From Chrysomallon squamiferum (taxonomy: Eukaryota > Mollusca > Gastropoda > Neomphalida > Peltospiridae), in assembly GCA_012295275.1 (NCBI GenBank), contig CM022675.1:10084693-10148692 (forward strand): a DNA stretch of 64,000 nt, read 5' to 3'. Position numbers and translations under genes: made by a program. Positions 1-12,582 of the stretch are shown here, in pieces; the stretch's first letter is position 1; each line of letters starts with the position of its first letter. Under the pieces are notes generated by a model. It made no database searches, had not been told where the DNA came from, and saw only the letters and a list, made by a program, of their open reading frames with translations.

Positions 1-77
1 GCAGTCCATCTACACTAGTTTTTTTTTATAAAAAATATTAGTGTTTTCTTTTTTTTTTTTTTTTTTTTTTTACTAAA

Positions 78-83
78 TTTAAT
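78..83 (-). promoter_or_regulatory. Possible AARSD1 polyadenylation signal (ATTAAA)
   Basis: The minus strand reads ATTAAA eight bases after the AARSD1 stop codon, followed by a long A run on that strand (T run at 48-72 on plus). ATTAAA is the common variant signal. The UTR would be extremely short, so a more distal site outside the window is possible. Confidence 0.25.
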
Positions 84-90
84 ACAAGCA

Positions 91-900
91 TCAACTTTCA
101 GTTCTTTGAGTCAAATACTCTCTGAGAAACTTTTCAGCTTTATTTCGATTGTTTACTTTGTTTATTTTTCCACGATATTTTCTTTGATATCCTGCACCTT
201 TGCCTTCCATAATATCACAGATTCTGAAAAAAAAAAAAAAAAACATAATTGTACACATTCATATTCATAAAATAAGATTTACAAATATGAAATTAGATCT
301 ATTATCAGGGATTAAGAAACATTGTAATGGATACAGAGTTCTGAAAAAATGTTCATATTCCTTTTGTTGTAAGACTTATTTTGATACAATTCCAATCTCA
401 AAAGCATGTGGTTGCAAAGATAAGCTTTGTGGAATACTGATAATCATGGAAAAATCTGTTACAAATTTCGATGATCTTTTAAAAAACAGGACTTAGTGTT
501 TTGGGGAGGTGCTGATATACATAAATGTTCATGTTCATTATGTCATAAGCTTCATTTTCATTCCACTCACATTTCCATAGAACACACAGTTCTAAAAATA
601 CACCCAAGTTGAACATTCTGAGCAAACAACTCACTTATTTCAATTCAGAATACAGGACAAAATTCTAGATTTTTTAAAAACAAATCAGAATGCTCAAATT
701 CAAATTTTACATGGCATATTAGGCTGTCTTACATATCACTGATTTTCAGAAATAAAATATTGAGCACTGGCTAGATTGTGAAATCTATATTCATATTTAT
801 TATTATTGTTATTATTTTATTATTGTTTTGAACATTATTATTATTTTTATTATTATTATTAATATGATTACTATTATTATTATTATTATTATTATTAATA

Positions 901-943
<43 letters not shown>

Positions 944-2356
944 AAATAAAATAAAATAAAATATTCCTACTTTGGTCCTAATTCCTGCACTAAGTCTTCC
1001 TGGGCACACAACAGGAAATTCCCTGGTCCTTTCTCATCACCAACAGTTACAAAACAAACAACATTCTACAAAGACAAAACAAAATATTATTTAAATAATT
1101 AAAGTTTCTCTTTTCATTAGATTCTTAATTTCAGTTGGATAATAATAATAATAATAATAATACATACATACATAAATAAATAAAGATGTTTCTTTGTATT
1201 GAATACTACTACAACCAAAAAGGAAATAATAAAAGTTTTCTTTAATAACAAGAAGAAGAAGAAGAAGAAGAAGAAGAAGAAGATTTTGTACATAAATAAC
1301 TTTATCTTTTATTTTCTTCACCAAAAAGATATTCATAAAGTTTGGGTCACCCTCCTTTTTGAAAATTATAAAATTTGATTCTATAGAACTGAAAATCATA
1401 AAATTTATTCATTTTAAAAATAAGTAAATATATATACTTTATTATTTGTAAAGCTTGGTTTTCAATATAACAAACACTGAATATATGTAAATATTATCAA
1501 ATTAAGTTCTGTATAATTTATTTTAACCATAGTGTTTTAAAAAATATTTAAAAGTAAAGGAAAATTAAATCCTTTATTATTAGCAAAGTTTTCTATAAAA
1601 TAAACAAATCATTTGGGATTCAGAATATACATGAACATTATGAAGTTCTGTTCTGTAAAATGTCGATATTTTGACTTTGTTCTTAGGAAAGGATGGGCTA
1701 TAAAAATCACTTAAAAGTCTGTATAATAAAAAAAATGTGTTCTTATGAAATTCATTCAAATAAGTGAACGAGAGATCATGCCACAAGTTTCCAGTGTCAT
1801 ATCCAGGCTTGATTCAGATTAAAGACATGAATATTATAAAATGAGTGAAATATTTAACATCAGTCTTAATAACCTGTAATGAACAAAAAGTGAATCCTCG
1901 GTTGGCTCAGAATTAAACTTGTAGGCTTCTAAGACAGCCAGATCTTTAAGCAGACTGTTGACACTCTGAAATATAACCAAAATGTTGTTTTAATTATTGT
2001 AAAATGTAGGGGGAGAGTTTGAATTTTATCATCTTATGAAAAAGTTTTTTTTTTAAAAGAATGGAAATAATTATAAACAACAAAATAACAAATGGCAAGT
2101 CTTGTATAAATTACTGTTTATTGTTTCCATCAATAATGTCATTTGTAAATTTTGGGTAATATAATCAAAACATTAATTATTGTAAAATTGAGTGAACAGT
2201 TTCTGTGTAATGGGCACTACATTTGCTCATCTTGTTTTCATAATAGGTGAACTTACTTTCTGGGCCATTTTCCATCCCTTGACTGCCTTTTCTGCCAGCT
2301 GAACCTGATCATCTAGAGGACCCCTGAAAATTATATTTATTTGTTTCTTATTAATT

Positions 2357-2399
<43 letters not shown>

Positions 2400-5285
2400 T
2401 TCATTCATTCATTCAGTTGGTTAGTTAGTTAGTTAGTTATTAATTAATCAGTCAGTTAATTAATTCATTTAATTTTATTTATTTTATTTTATTCATTCTG
2501 TATTAATTAATTTTTTTATTTATTTAGGGAACTCATTACATACATGGCTAAATTAAACATAGTTTCTGTTATCAACTTATTTAATTTTTTTAAATATTTT
2601 TAATTCTTAAATATGATGTAAAATACATAAATAAAATTCCTGATATTAAATAAGTAAATAAATAACTTAATAACAAAATAAATAAAAATTGATAAATAAA
2701 TAACTAAAAAAAAAAAAAAAAAAAAAAAAGAAACAAACATATGTGCAAGTAAATAAATAAAATAAAATTTTGAAAAAAAAAAAAAAAAAAAAAAAATAAA
2801 ATAAAAAAAAAAAAATAAAATAAAATAAAATAAAATAAAATAAAATAGAAACAAAATAAAAAATAAATCAGAAAAACCACTACATGAAAATCAAACAAAT
2901 GACTGTTTTGAAAATGTGAAAACCACTGGCAACATGAAAAATCATTAACAAATGACATTTAAAAAAAAAATGTATGCATAATAACACAAACTCACTTTAG
3001 CACTCCTGTAAGAGCTTTCTCCACCTCACAGCACCTCCCTAGATACGCCAGAACTCTGTGCCCCACCACAAAATACAAGTTTGTCTTCCCTTTTTTACCT
3101 TTCTCTGTATACAGAAGTTTAATAGTCTGCACAAATAATTAAAACATTGCTTCGTTATAATCACTGTCTACAAGCTAAATGGTGACAAAGCTTTTTGTAT
3201 GTATTAACATTTGAGGTTTATTTATATTTTTATTTTAATGTATCATGTCATAAGAGTTTGAGAAAGAAGACAAAATAGATAAATAAATAATTTAAGAAAG
3301 GTGGATATATTAAAAATATTTTTTTTTTTTTTGTTCAATTAATTTTAAGACTTAACCAATACATTTTAAAATTTTCTGACAAAATAAAAACAGATAAAGA
3401 TTCCTGTTGGCTATAAATTAAAACTGCAAAAAAAAAAAAATATTTAGAAATGATACATAAAAACTATTTGGAACATTTTTCATTTCTTTATTTTATTATT
3501 ATTTTTAAATGGCAAAATTAAAATGATTCAGATGTGGCTTAATGAAACTATGTACAAATTTCTAAATAATTTCTTTTGAATTTCACTTAAGAAATACTGT
3601 GAACTTCTAATCCCAATCCTGTACTAAAGGAACAGTTTAATGTTAAAATGTGTCTGATGAAGTTAGACAACTACCTGAAGATGGGACAGATTTTTGACAT
3701 GGGTTCCACAACACATGTTTGAGTCAATGCCATTATCGATGTTTATAACACGAATGTCACCTTCAACATCTACTGGCAGACCTCTTGTTTCTATCTGAAA
3801 CAGATAACAATCAGTAGAAAATTACAAGAACAAGAATTTTAATTTGTTTAAACTTAACTAAAAATAAACCAAATGAAATGAAATTAAATAAAATAAAACA
3901 AGAAAGTAAATGAATGGAGAGAAAAAAGAAAGAAGGTAATATAAAAAAGGTAAAAAAAAAAAAAAAAAAAAAAATGAATAAATGACAGAAACAAAAATAA
4001 AAATTAAAAATATCCAAAGAAAAGAAGAAACAAGAAATGAAATAAAGTAAAAAAAAGCAAACATAACAAAGAAATGACAAGACAAAGAAATCTCCAGGAC
4101 AACAACAACTTCTTCAGACCTGTTTAAACTCTGGATCTTCTTTTTTGAAGACAGACACAGTGACTGGAATTGCCTCCCTTATTTTCTCGTTTGCTATTTC
4201 TTCAAGTTCTTGCAGCTGATTCTGTGTCATCTTTGTTGTATCCAACTCAACAAATGAAACTTTGAGGCCAAGATTCCTGTTTCCAATTTAAACAAACAGT
4301 TTTAAATAAATACAGGAAAAATATTCACAAACCAAAAATTTTTAAACTGTTTCACTGTTAAAAGGAGGTTAACATAATCTACTGGGGATTTTTTTTTTTT
4401 TTTTTTCACTTTAACTCTTGTCTACCATAAGAGAAAATAATTATATTTAAATGTTGTATTTAATCTGATAATGCATCCTTCAAAAACATTAATGATTCTG
4501 GTTTTAGTATTTTAAATAAGTAATACAATTTTGTGCCATAGAGAATAATTTTACCAATAAATAAATTATAAAACTTAATAAATAGGAGAGCTTCAAAAAA
4601 GGGAAGACAATCTAGTACTTACCAGGAAGTGGTGGAAAATCCATAGAGAGTTTCTGCTAAAGCACTAATCAAATGTTGGCCTTCGAAAATAAATAAATAA
4701 AAAAAAAATCAAAAAAATAAAAAAAATAAAAAATGAAAATAAAAAAATGAAAACAAAAATATAAAAAATAAATTTATAAAATAAAATAAAATAAAATAAA
4801 ATAATGTTATAAATAAATCACTGAATTTTATTTTAATAATAATTATTATTTTAGTTACTAGGTGTCAATTATGTTTTTTCCTAATGAAAAAGTGTAAAAA
4901 GACATTTTACAGTTTCAAATCATTGAACTGATCTTTTGTGATAAATGTGAGGTTATATTACATTTGTACATAGCTTCATGAAGAAAACCATATACTATGT
5001 CATGTTATTTGAAGAGCATTAGCGAGAACTGGAAATGCAATGAAACTACTTTAAATAGCAAAAAAATATTTATTTAAACCTGAATGCTGCTGCATATGGT
5101 CAAATCTTCTTGTCCAATCAACACAGAGATCTACTGTTGTCCCAGGCAACAACTCTTCTTTGATGAAATTGACTGGAACCCATCCTTTTTTTGTGACTTG
5201 CAAAACCTCAAAACCATTAATCTGAAATAAATAAATAAATAATAAAATTAACAAACAAAAACAAAAACAAAAACAAACATACAAA

Positions 5286-5368
<83 letters not shown>

Positions 5369-8300
5369 TTAAAAAATCCCATTTCTTTCAGAGCTATTCA
5401 GATTAGACTTTTTTTAAACATTTCATTATTTATATTTCTTTTCATTTTAAACAGTTATTTTGAAATTTTTTAATAAAATAAATAATCATAATGATAAAAA
5501 CTGAATATATTAACATTAATATAAACAATGATTAAAAATTAACAACAACATCAATGACAGCAGCAGCAACAGCAACAATAATAACAATACTTACAGTGCC
5601 TCGATCATCAGGCTAAAAAAAAGAAAGATAAAAATGTATTAAATATGAGACAAATCTCAATTAATCCAAATCACTAACCTTTGTTAATAATAAAGTTATC
5701 ATGTTATAAATTAAGGACAAGTCATTTTTAATTTTAAAAGATGCCATTTTATACTTGAAAATATGTTAAAAAAGACAGCAGATGATACTGCAGTTTTGCA
5801 GTTTTTAAAAAAGGAATTTTTCTTTTATATATCTTTATTATGACTATTATCATTATTGTTTTTGCTACATGATATCATGATAAAAAGAGAAAATATCAAC
5901 CTCCATGCCTCTTCCTAAGATTACTATTGCATCTGTCCTGAACTATTTATAGAATATAAGGTCATTGTATTCTCTGCTATAATTATTTACTGTACTAATA
6001 CTGTCAGGGGCAGACAATCCAAGATCAGTCTGGGAAAGTTGCTGGTTAAGCTATCACCTTTGAAACTTGTATGTTTTCCAAAAGAGAAAAGGAAGAAAAA
6101 GAAATATTTTATTTAAAAACTTACTTGAAAAACATTTTAAAACTGCAGTTATATCAACCATGCACATTGGTAATGGACTTGGAAATAATGAACAAAACTT
6201 GGAGGAACCATATGATAGAATACTTTGGTTTTTTTCTACAATCAGCACAAAGGGGTTTTGTATATTCACCTTCCCGTAAACATGAAAACACAAATCGTGT
6301 TCTCTGATAAACCAGTTGTGGAGCACTTGCAGAAGCACTGGGAAAAACGACAATGATGCTTTGAAAGGGACTGATTCTGTGACTTTATCATGTCCTAGAC
6401 AAGTGTTCTAACCAATGAGCTGTAGCACAACCTAGAATGTTTGTATGTTCTGGAATACCAGCTGGAGAGGGGAAGGCACTATATAATTTGTCCACAGTTT
6501 CTACACAATACTTCAATAGAAATTTATGCACAGTTTTAAAGTTTATAATGAATATAAATATTTACATCCAAAAGGTGACTAAATCCTTCATTTGATTGTA
6601 GAGGCTCATGTACTTCAAATGACTGATTAATTAATAAATGTACCATGTATCCATGCATTCACATCCTTGTTTAATAAACCTTGACAAAATACATTAAAAA
6701 ATTATTTGCCTTTATTTCTGATTTCCTGTGAAGAACTAAGTGGGAAACCATAAACATTAATAACATAATTATGTTTGACATTATTACTTAACGAAATTTA
6801 CTAAATCCTAAACCTTTTAAAAAAATCAGGTGAGGTAATTATTGTGACTTCACTGTACATAAACTTCAGGCATTTTGGTAATGGATTATCAAGCTGTACG
6901 TTGACGTTAAACATAAAACATTAAACATTAAAATACCTGCCCTCCTCCCTCAGGAAAGAGAATGGTATCTTCCAGAATGATTTCAAAACCATTAACAGTT
7001 TCTGGCTTCCCGTTTGATGTAATTTTTCTTTGTGCAGGTGTACATGATACAACCTTGGATGTCAGCTGAAGTTACAAAATATCTGTTATTAGATATTAAT
7101 ATATATATATATAGTCACAGACAGACAGACACACATACATAAATTACATACATGCATACATACATAGAAACACATGCATACAAAAATATATACACATAGA
7201 CATACATCCATACATGCATACATATGTACATACATACATACACACATAAATACGTACAAATATCCATCCACAGCCACACACACACAGACACAGACACAGA
7301 CACATATTTAGAAAAATGTCTGCTCTCAGATATTAAGTATCAAGTATACATACAGAGATCTCTCTCTCATGAGTAAGTCAAGTCTATTTTTATTTATTAA
7401 ACTTTTTCTGTCTCACTTTCTCATTATGACTGTTATAGATAACTAACAGCAAGATACCATTGTTACCTATCAAAATTATTTTTGTGGACTTGTTTAGGGT
7501 TTAGAAAAAAACAAAATGACTGGAAAAAAAGAAGAAAGAAATGGCATTAAAAAAAAAAAAGCGATTTTATTATTGATACAACACTTGGGATACATATTAT
7601 ATGAATGAAAACTTCAGATGTATAATTTTAAAGTACTTCTGAGTGTAAAATTTGGTATGATACAGCTTTTGTGCATTTACTATTTTTCACTATTACATTA
7701 TATATATAAAAAAAGGTTTCCAAAATATGTCATTATTTCCAGTGTGTATTATGTAAAATAATTTATATACACTGAAACTGTTTTTATTTATTGCTTTTTG
7801 GTAGATGAAACACTGTAAAATGTAATAAAAATTTAATCTTACAGTTTTATGATTCCTTTATTATTTTGTTTAAGTTCAATATCTAATAAAAAATAAAAAA
7901 ATAAATAAAAAATAAAAATTGTTGTTCTCTTAATGTGTAAGTCAATCTATGATGATTTATATTATGGAAATTAAAAATGTTGACTATGTTCATGAATGTT
8001 CCTTTTACTGAATTACTGAATATTGTTTCTCAGTTTTATTGGATTTTAATTTTTTTTATTTTATAACAATTTTTGCTTTGTTAGGCCATAAAAGCCACAC
8101 ATTAAATAAACCATTACATTTTACATCTTGACGTAAAGTTGATTAAACCTGAAGATCTAAAGGTTTTATTCTTTCAGTGTGTCATGTGTTAAAAAAAATA
8201 ATATTATATATAGTACCAATTATTCCTCGTACACTAAATATTTCTTTTCTTTTGTTCTTTCTTTCTTTGTTTCTTTTTTTTAAAACTTTTTTTTACATAA

Positions 8301-8488
8301 GTTTTATTAACTTGATAATTTATTCATTATTAATTAGTTAATATTATTGGTTTCTCTCTCCGCACGTGGAAGATATAAAAGTAGCCACAACAAATCGTGT
8401 TGACCGGTATCATTGTGACTGTCTTGATTTAAGCTATAAATTATATTACCTTTTTCACATAGGAATCTTTCTGATAAGCATATGACAT
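91..8488 (-). CDS. AARSD1: AARSD1, alanyl-tRNA editing protein (13 coding exons, complete)
   Basis: Trans-editing hydrolase of the AlaX-II/AARSD1 family, which clears Ser (and Gly) mischarged onto tRNA-Ala in the cytosol. I spliced 13 exons on the minus strand with GT-AG borders: 8450-8488, 6937-7065, 5595-5612, 5080-5221, 4623-4680, 4120-4276, 3675-3794, 2996-3126, 2257-2323, 1874-1965, 1292-1388, 971-1065, 91-223. They sum to 1278 nt, giving 425 aa plus TGA with all phases agreeing; human AARSD1 is about 412 aa. The protein starts MSYAYQKDSYVKK. Zinc-ligand motifs are intact: HMQQH at residues 104-108 and CCGTH at 209-213. Family landmarks LFPEGGGQ, PDDRGT, RFDHMQQHSGQH, EKGKKGKTN, TVGDEKG and EGKGAG are all present. 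Exon 3 is an 18-nt microexon. Exon 11 adds about ten residues (SSIESNFIIF) relative to my recollection of the human protein. Its promoter is shared with the divergent MBD5/6 gene. Confidence 0.95.
792..945. repeat. (ATT)n microsatellite in AARSD1 intron
   Basis: Interrupted ATT/TTA triplet repeat in the last AARSD1 intron, next to an AAAAT pentamer run. Confidence 0.85.
2345..2480. repeat. (TTTA)n microsatellite in AARSD1 intron
   Basis: Long ATTT tetranucleotide array changing into ATTC and AGTT variants, in the intron between exons 8 and 9. Confidence 0.85.
2640..2870. repeat. A-rich simple repeat (poly-A, AAAAT)
   Basis: Several poly-A runs of 20-25 nt alternating with AAAT and AAAAT repeats. 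Open frames here are low-complexity artefacts. Confidence 0.85.
5282..5372. repeat. (AAAT)n microsatellite
   Basis: Nearly perfect AAAT tetranucleotide array about 75 nt long that ends in AAT triplets, in the AARSD1 intron between exons 3 and 4. Confidence 0.9.
5595..5612 (-). other. AARSD1: 18-nt AARSD1 microexon encoding PDDRGT
   Basis: On the minus strand TTTTTTTTAG precedes and GTAAGT follows an 18-nt exon translating to PDDRGT. This joins ...LFPEGGGQ (exon 2) to INGFEVLQ (exon 4) exactly as in the conserved GGGQPDDRGTI block of AARSD1 proteins. Both flanking junctions are phase 0, so skipping would remove six residues without a frameshift. Confidence 0.9.
7090..7310. repeat. (ACAT)n/(ACAC)n compound microsatellite
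   Basis: Imperfect CATA/CACA repeats in AARSD1 intron 1. They generate spurious tyrosine/cysteine-rich open frames on the minus strand. Confidence 0.85.
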
Positions 8489-8890
8489 CGTCTTCCAATT
8501 AAGGGTTTACACAGTACAAACAACAACAGCAAACAGTCAGATAAATAAAATAAAAATGAATGTTTTTAGACTAATTCACAGTCATTTATTTAACTTCCTG
8601 CGAAGAACCAAAGAAGAGAAAAAGCAGTTTTGTCAGTAAAATTAATAGCAAAAAATTACGTTTAAAATAAAAACACTGGCTTTTGATAAACAAGTCAATA
8701 AAAATATAAGTAACTGGGTTATAGAGACTTTTATTGATTTATTCTTTCTAGCTATGAAATTATTATAGTTATGCTTTGACGTCATTATATCGTGGGTACT
8801 TTTGGGAATGCATTTTGGAAATCACCGACAATAGATGTCGCTGAAGCCATACGTATAATATTGACATGCGCAGTGAAGCTGCGGCCATGT
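8489..8890. promoter_or_regulatory. Divergent promoter region between AARSD1 and MBD5/6
   Basis: About 0.4 kb separates the AARSD1 start codon from the likely first exon of the rightward gene. It contains a full CRE palindrome TGACGTCA at 8777-8784 and an NRF1-like half-site (ATGCGCA) at 8866-8872. A YY1-like GCGGCCATGTTG motif lies just downstream near 8880. These are typical of TATA-less housekeeping promoters. Assignment rests on motif and head-to-head gene order only. Confidence 0.5.
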
Positions 8891-9018
8891 TGACGAATAA
8901 ATATATGCAAAATTGATTATTTTCATAATTTTTAGCAATGGATTGGATAAATATGTCATATATACAATTTAAAAATATGGAAGAAATTAGCAAAGATGTT
9001 AATACAGAATGTAAACTG
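8880..9018 (+). other. Probable non-coding first exon of the MBD5/6 gene
   Basis: Sequence just downstream of the NRF1/YY1-like sites runs into a good donor, CTG|GTAAGC, at 9018/9019. The next strong acceptor leading into the MBD5/6 coding exon is at 14959/14960. The exon's 5' end is approximate. A short frame starting MDWINMSYIQFK lies here; if spliced to 14960 it would not read into the MBD5/6 frame with any support I can show. Confidence 0.4.
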
Positions 9019-9199
9019 GTAAGCCTGCTTGATTGTAGCCATAATAGTGTCAAAACTGTTGCCTACCTTGTCGGGCACCTGTCGCATTTTTATTTTTTAA
9101 TTTTTAATTTTTTTTTACTTTCTAGATTCAAAACGTCCCGTTTCTTCCATTCTTCAGTATTTAAATTTAAGTCATTATGCCCAATTTACTGGAAGTAAA

Positions 9200-10500
9200 A
9201 TAGTGTCGACGTGTGTTGAGGTCTGTTGTCATTAAATAGATGTTAAAAATTTGTCCTGAACTACATTTTAATCAACAAGTTGAACCGTCTCCTTCGGTGT
9301 GTTTGACAGGAGACTGAGTAATTCGAATAAAAAATAAGCATACTACGTAGATTTACAACTCGGTCGATTCACGAAGCATATAGTTTTATTTTGAACAGTT
9401 TAACACATTTGTTAGTACATTAATTTGATACATAAATCTAATAAAACTTTTCTGCACGAGATCATAATAAACAAAACTGACCATGCTGTTACAATTTGGA
9501 GACCTTATACTGTTATGGCTTATGTAATCTATCTTTCCTTCATTTTTCCTCCCTTGTTTAAATAATAATAATAATATATTGAAAGGCAACAGACTGTATA
9601 GATATGACAGTTTATTAACATGAAATATATCTTAAAGTTGTTGATATTTAGCATTGGCTCATGTTTCATGATGTTATGTCATTTTTCTTCACATTACTTG
9701 TAAAAGATTTGTTCATGAAGAAATTGATTTTATCAATATTGTTTTGGCATGATAAAAATAAAAATTGTTGTTGTAAATTATCTAAGTAAACAGAAAAGAA
9801 TATCATCTTCAGAATAATATTTATGCATAGTATATTATAAGGGGGTGTGGTCAGATATTTGACAGTTCTTTTTATTAATATTTTATACTTACTCTTTGTA
9901 AATGGAATTAATGAATGTTCAATATTTTACATTTAACTGAGTTATCTATTCTTTTCAGTTTCATTTCAGTACTGTAGGTGTTTATAAATGAGTGTACGTC
10001 AGATTTTCATATTTCTAAAAATTTTAAGATTTTTGATTAACGTATTAATACTTCCATTCCATTTTAATTTACAGTCAACATATTTGCATATTAGAATGAA
10101 ATGGTTATGTCCATCCAGTCATTTCTGCCGAATGGCTAAGCCAAATTTCAGTGTAAAAATTTAATTATTTCAATGTGCTTGTATCTTGAGTTGATTTTAG
10201 TGAACATTTTTCTTATTGGCATCCTGTAGACCAGACATTATTTATAATTATTCACAATATGGATTTCATTTGTTATGTAGCAAGTGTAATATAATAATCA
10301 GATCAGAAAAGATGCTAAAATGGACAACTTGTCTGCATTACTGATAAGAATTTATTCTTTTATGTCTAGTTTTAATGTTTATAGTGACTGACTGCTCAGT
10401 AACTTTCCAGTTTGAACTAGTTTTTAAAATTTTATTTTTACCCTTATGGTAATACACACAGTTTGTGGTATTAAGATACGTTTTCATATACAAAAAATTA
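9200..10500. other. Intronic AT-rich sequence, no gene seen
   Basis: Likely part of the first MBD5/6 intron. I see no coding exons, RNA genes or recognisable repeats beyond short AT-rich tracts. Confidence 0.5.
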
Positions 10501-10506
10501 TTGATA

Positions 10507-11860
10507 CATATATATTACAGTTAATTTGTATAATCAGGTAATATATACATACATATATATATATGACAAAATCAGGTTACATATTATTTGAAATACACTT
10601 ACCTAATTTATACAGATTACCTGAAATGTGCAGAATAGTATTGTAAGCTTGTTATTTGACTGAAAGAATAACTATGATATGCATGATATTGACAAGTCTT
10701 TAGATCAGTGATTTTGACTACCTATAACCATGTAACAAAACATCTTCTTATATACTCAAGAGGCCATGGAGACTGTAAATTGGTAAATAAACCATTGTCC
10801 GTCTATAAACAAAACTTGTATGAACACGAACAGGCCATGTTCATTACATACACTGGTATTTCAGTGGACAGGTTATTTCGACCAGTTGGGAATCCTGTCT
10901 GTAGAGCAAAATAAAGTTCTACCAGCCCTGCTGGACAAAAATGGGATTGCTTCTCTGTATAGTGACAATGCAATGGTAGGATTAACATCATTTAATCTGC
11001 CTCAAGATATCATTGCAAACATGAGACGACGACCTGTCTGCAGTATCCCATCCAAACCCAGTCTAGCGATGCAGCGAGGAGGCAGAAGCTGTACCTGTGT
11101 CACACATCTGTGTACGTCAGGAGGTTACTTAGCAGCAGCAGAGAGAGAGAGAGAGAGCATGCCAGAGATGCCCATTCCTTCAGTTGACAGAGGATGTGCA
11201 GATCCTAGGAACATCATTGGAGTTGTGACAGAGTTTACTGACAACGAGTTGTACACAGTTGTCGTAAAAAGGAGTAATATTGGATCGAAAGTACAGAAAC
11301 CAATTTAATGTGTGTTCTGTGATCTTGTATTCACCTGATGATGTTTGGTACAGATAAGGACATTTCCCTGCGTCAAGTTGTGCAGCTGCAGTCAAGATGC
11401 AGTGGACAAGGTTTAACAAGATGTAACTGGGCTGGAAGCAAGAGGTGTTAGACACATTGATGTAAATGCTTCAACACCAGATTAAAGTGCACTTCCTAGT
11501 GCCATTCCAGCCTGCCATGCATAAACAGGAACCGTTGTTGATGAGAACGTCAGTAAAGATTGCCAGCATATTTACTGTTTATGGTTAATCTTTCACTCAA
11601 ATAACAATGTTGTCAATACTATTCTGCACCTTTCAAGTAATCTGTATAAATTAGTTTGTATAGTATCAGGTAATATGTATATTACCTGATTTTTTTTCAG
11701 ATAATATACATATTACCTGAGTGAAACAGATAATATGTATATTACCTGATTTTTTTCAGATAATATACATATTACCCAAGTGAAACAGATAATATATGTA
11801 TTAGCTGAAAAAAAAAATTATTATATTACCTGATTATACAGATTAACCGTAAAATATACA
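10507..11860. mobile_element. Decayed DNA transposon with long inverted terminal repeats
   Basis: The two ends are inverted copies of each other. The left end has TTGTATAATCAGGTAATAT near 10527 and CAGATTACCTGAAATGTGCA near 10610. The right end, read in reverse complement, has the same CTGTATAATCAGGTAATAT start (about 11840) and CAGATTACTTGAAAGGTGCA followed by GAATAGTATTG (about 11610-11640). The right arm is expanded by three or four copies of an approximately 50-nt subrepeat (AGGTAATATGTATATTACCT type). Between the arms lies an integrase-like coding relic. Long TIRs plus an integrase-derived ORF resemble Ginger-type or KRBA2-like elements, but the family name is inference. Target-site duplications are not obvious. 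Confidence 0.65.
10820..11535 (+). pseudogene. Relic of a KRBA2/Ginger-like integrase-derived ORF
   Basis: An open frame (10820-11308) ends with IPSVDRGCADPRNIIGVV followed by TEFTDNELYTVVVK, like the region after the integrase core in KRBA2-like transposon proteins. The next homologous parts occur in other frames: YRNQFNVCSVILYSPDDV (about 11290-11350), then DKDISLRQVVQLQSRCSGQG and a cysteine-rich tail (TRCNW..SKRC, CKCFNTRLKCTS, CHSSLPC) with internal stops up to about 11535. At least two frameshifts and three stops show it is dead. The family match is from memory of motif order, not a search. No DDE core is visible in the window, so the copy is also truncated. Confidence 0.6.
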
Positions 11861-12531
11861 CGCAAACTTATTTTTTTTTTTAAAAGAGCAAAAATAATTT
11901 GAGACATACACTAGAAGTTGATTATGCTTATTTTAGCCCCTCTTTGGAAATAATTTTTCTCTTTCATTCAGTTTTAATCAGGAACAGAGCTTATTTTTAG
12001 CGAAACAGACAAAAGACAGTATTTCAAATCAGTTCATATGTCATGACCACCCTTGTTTACTGTTAGCAAGGAATGACTCATGATTGTCATAATTTTAATT
12101 TATTTTATTGGTATACCTCCAGATGGGAGGTATAAGCAGAAAATGAGCAGCGTAGCAATTAAACCAAACTGACAATCCTCATTAAAAATGGTGATATGTT
12201 GAAATGTTTACTGTTTTCATCAGAGGCAGTTTGATGCCAGCTGTTAATCGTAATTACTTCTGTTCTACATGAAACCATTGTTTTACTCATTAGACTTACT
12301 GAATTAATTTTGAACAAAAGTGAAATGTACAGAGACTGCGTATTCACTCAGTTCTCTTAAATGAAAAAGAATTAAAATAGAAAATACACACGAATGTTTA
12401 AAAGTAACTGTCATTTAAGTAGTGTTGAAAATTTTATTTATTCAGATTTATTCAAGTGCTTTTATGGCCACCAGTCCATTATTTAACTTCATTATTCCCA
12501 GCAGCACTGATTTATTGACCATATTTTAGTG

Positions 12532-12534
12532 TGT

Positions 12535-12579
<45 letters not shown>
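12532..12579. repeat. (GT)n microsatellite
   Basis: Almost perfect GT dinucleotide run of about 48 nt. Confidence 0.95.

Positions 12580-12582
<3 letters not shown>

Noticed and set aside
8938-9198. 86-aa plus-strand frame MDWINMSYIQFK...
   Set aside because: Overlaps a likely non-coding first exon and its donor; the second half is T-rich intron; no family recognised.
10820-11308. 162-aa open frame as a host gene
   Set aside because: Its end matches an integrase-type transposon protein that continues in other frames with stops, and it lies between inverted terminal repeats; treated as a transposon relic.
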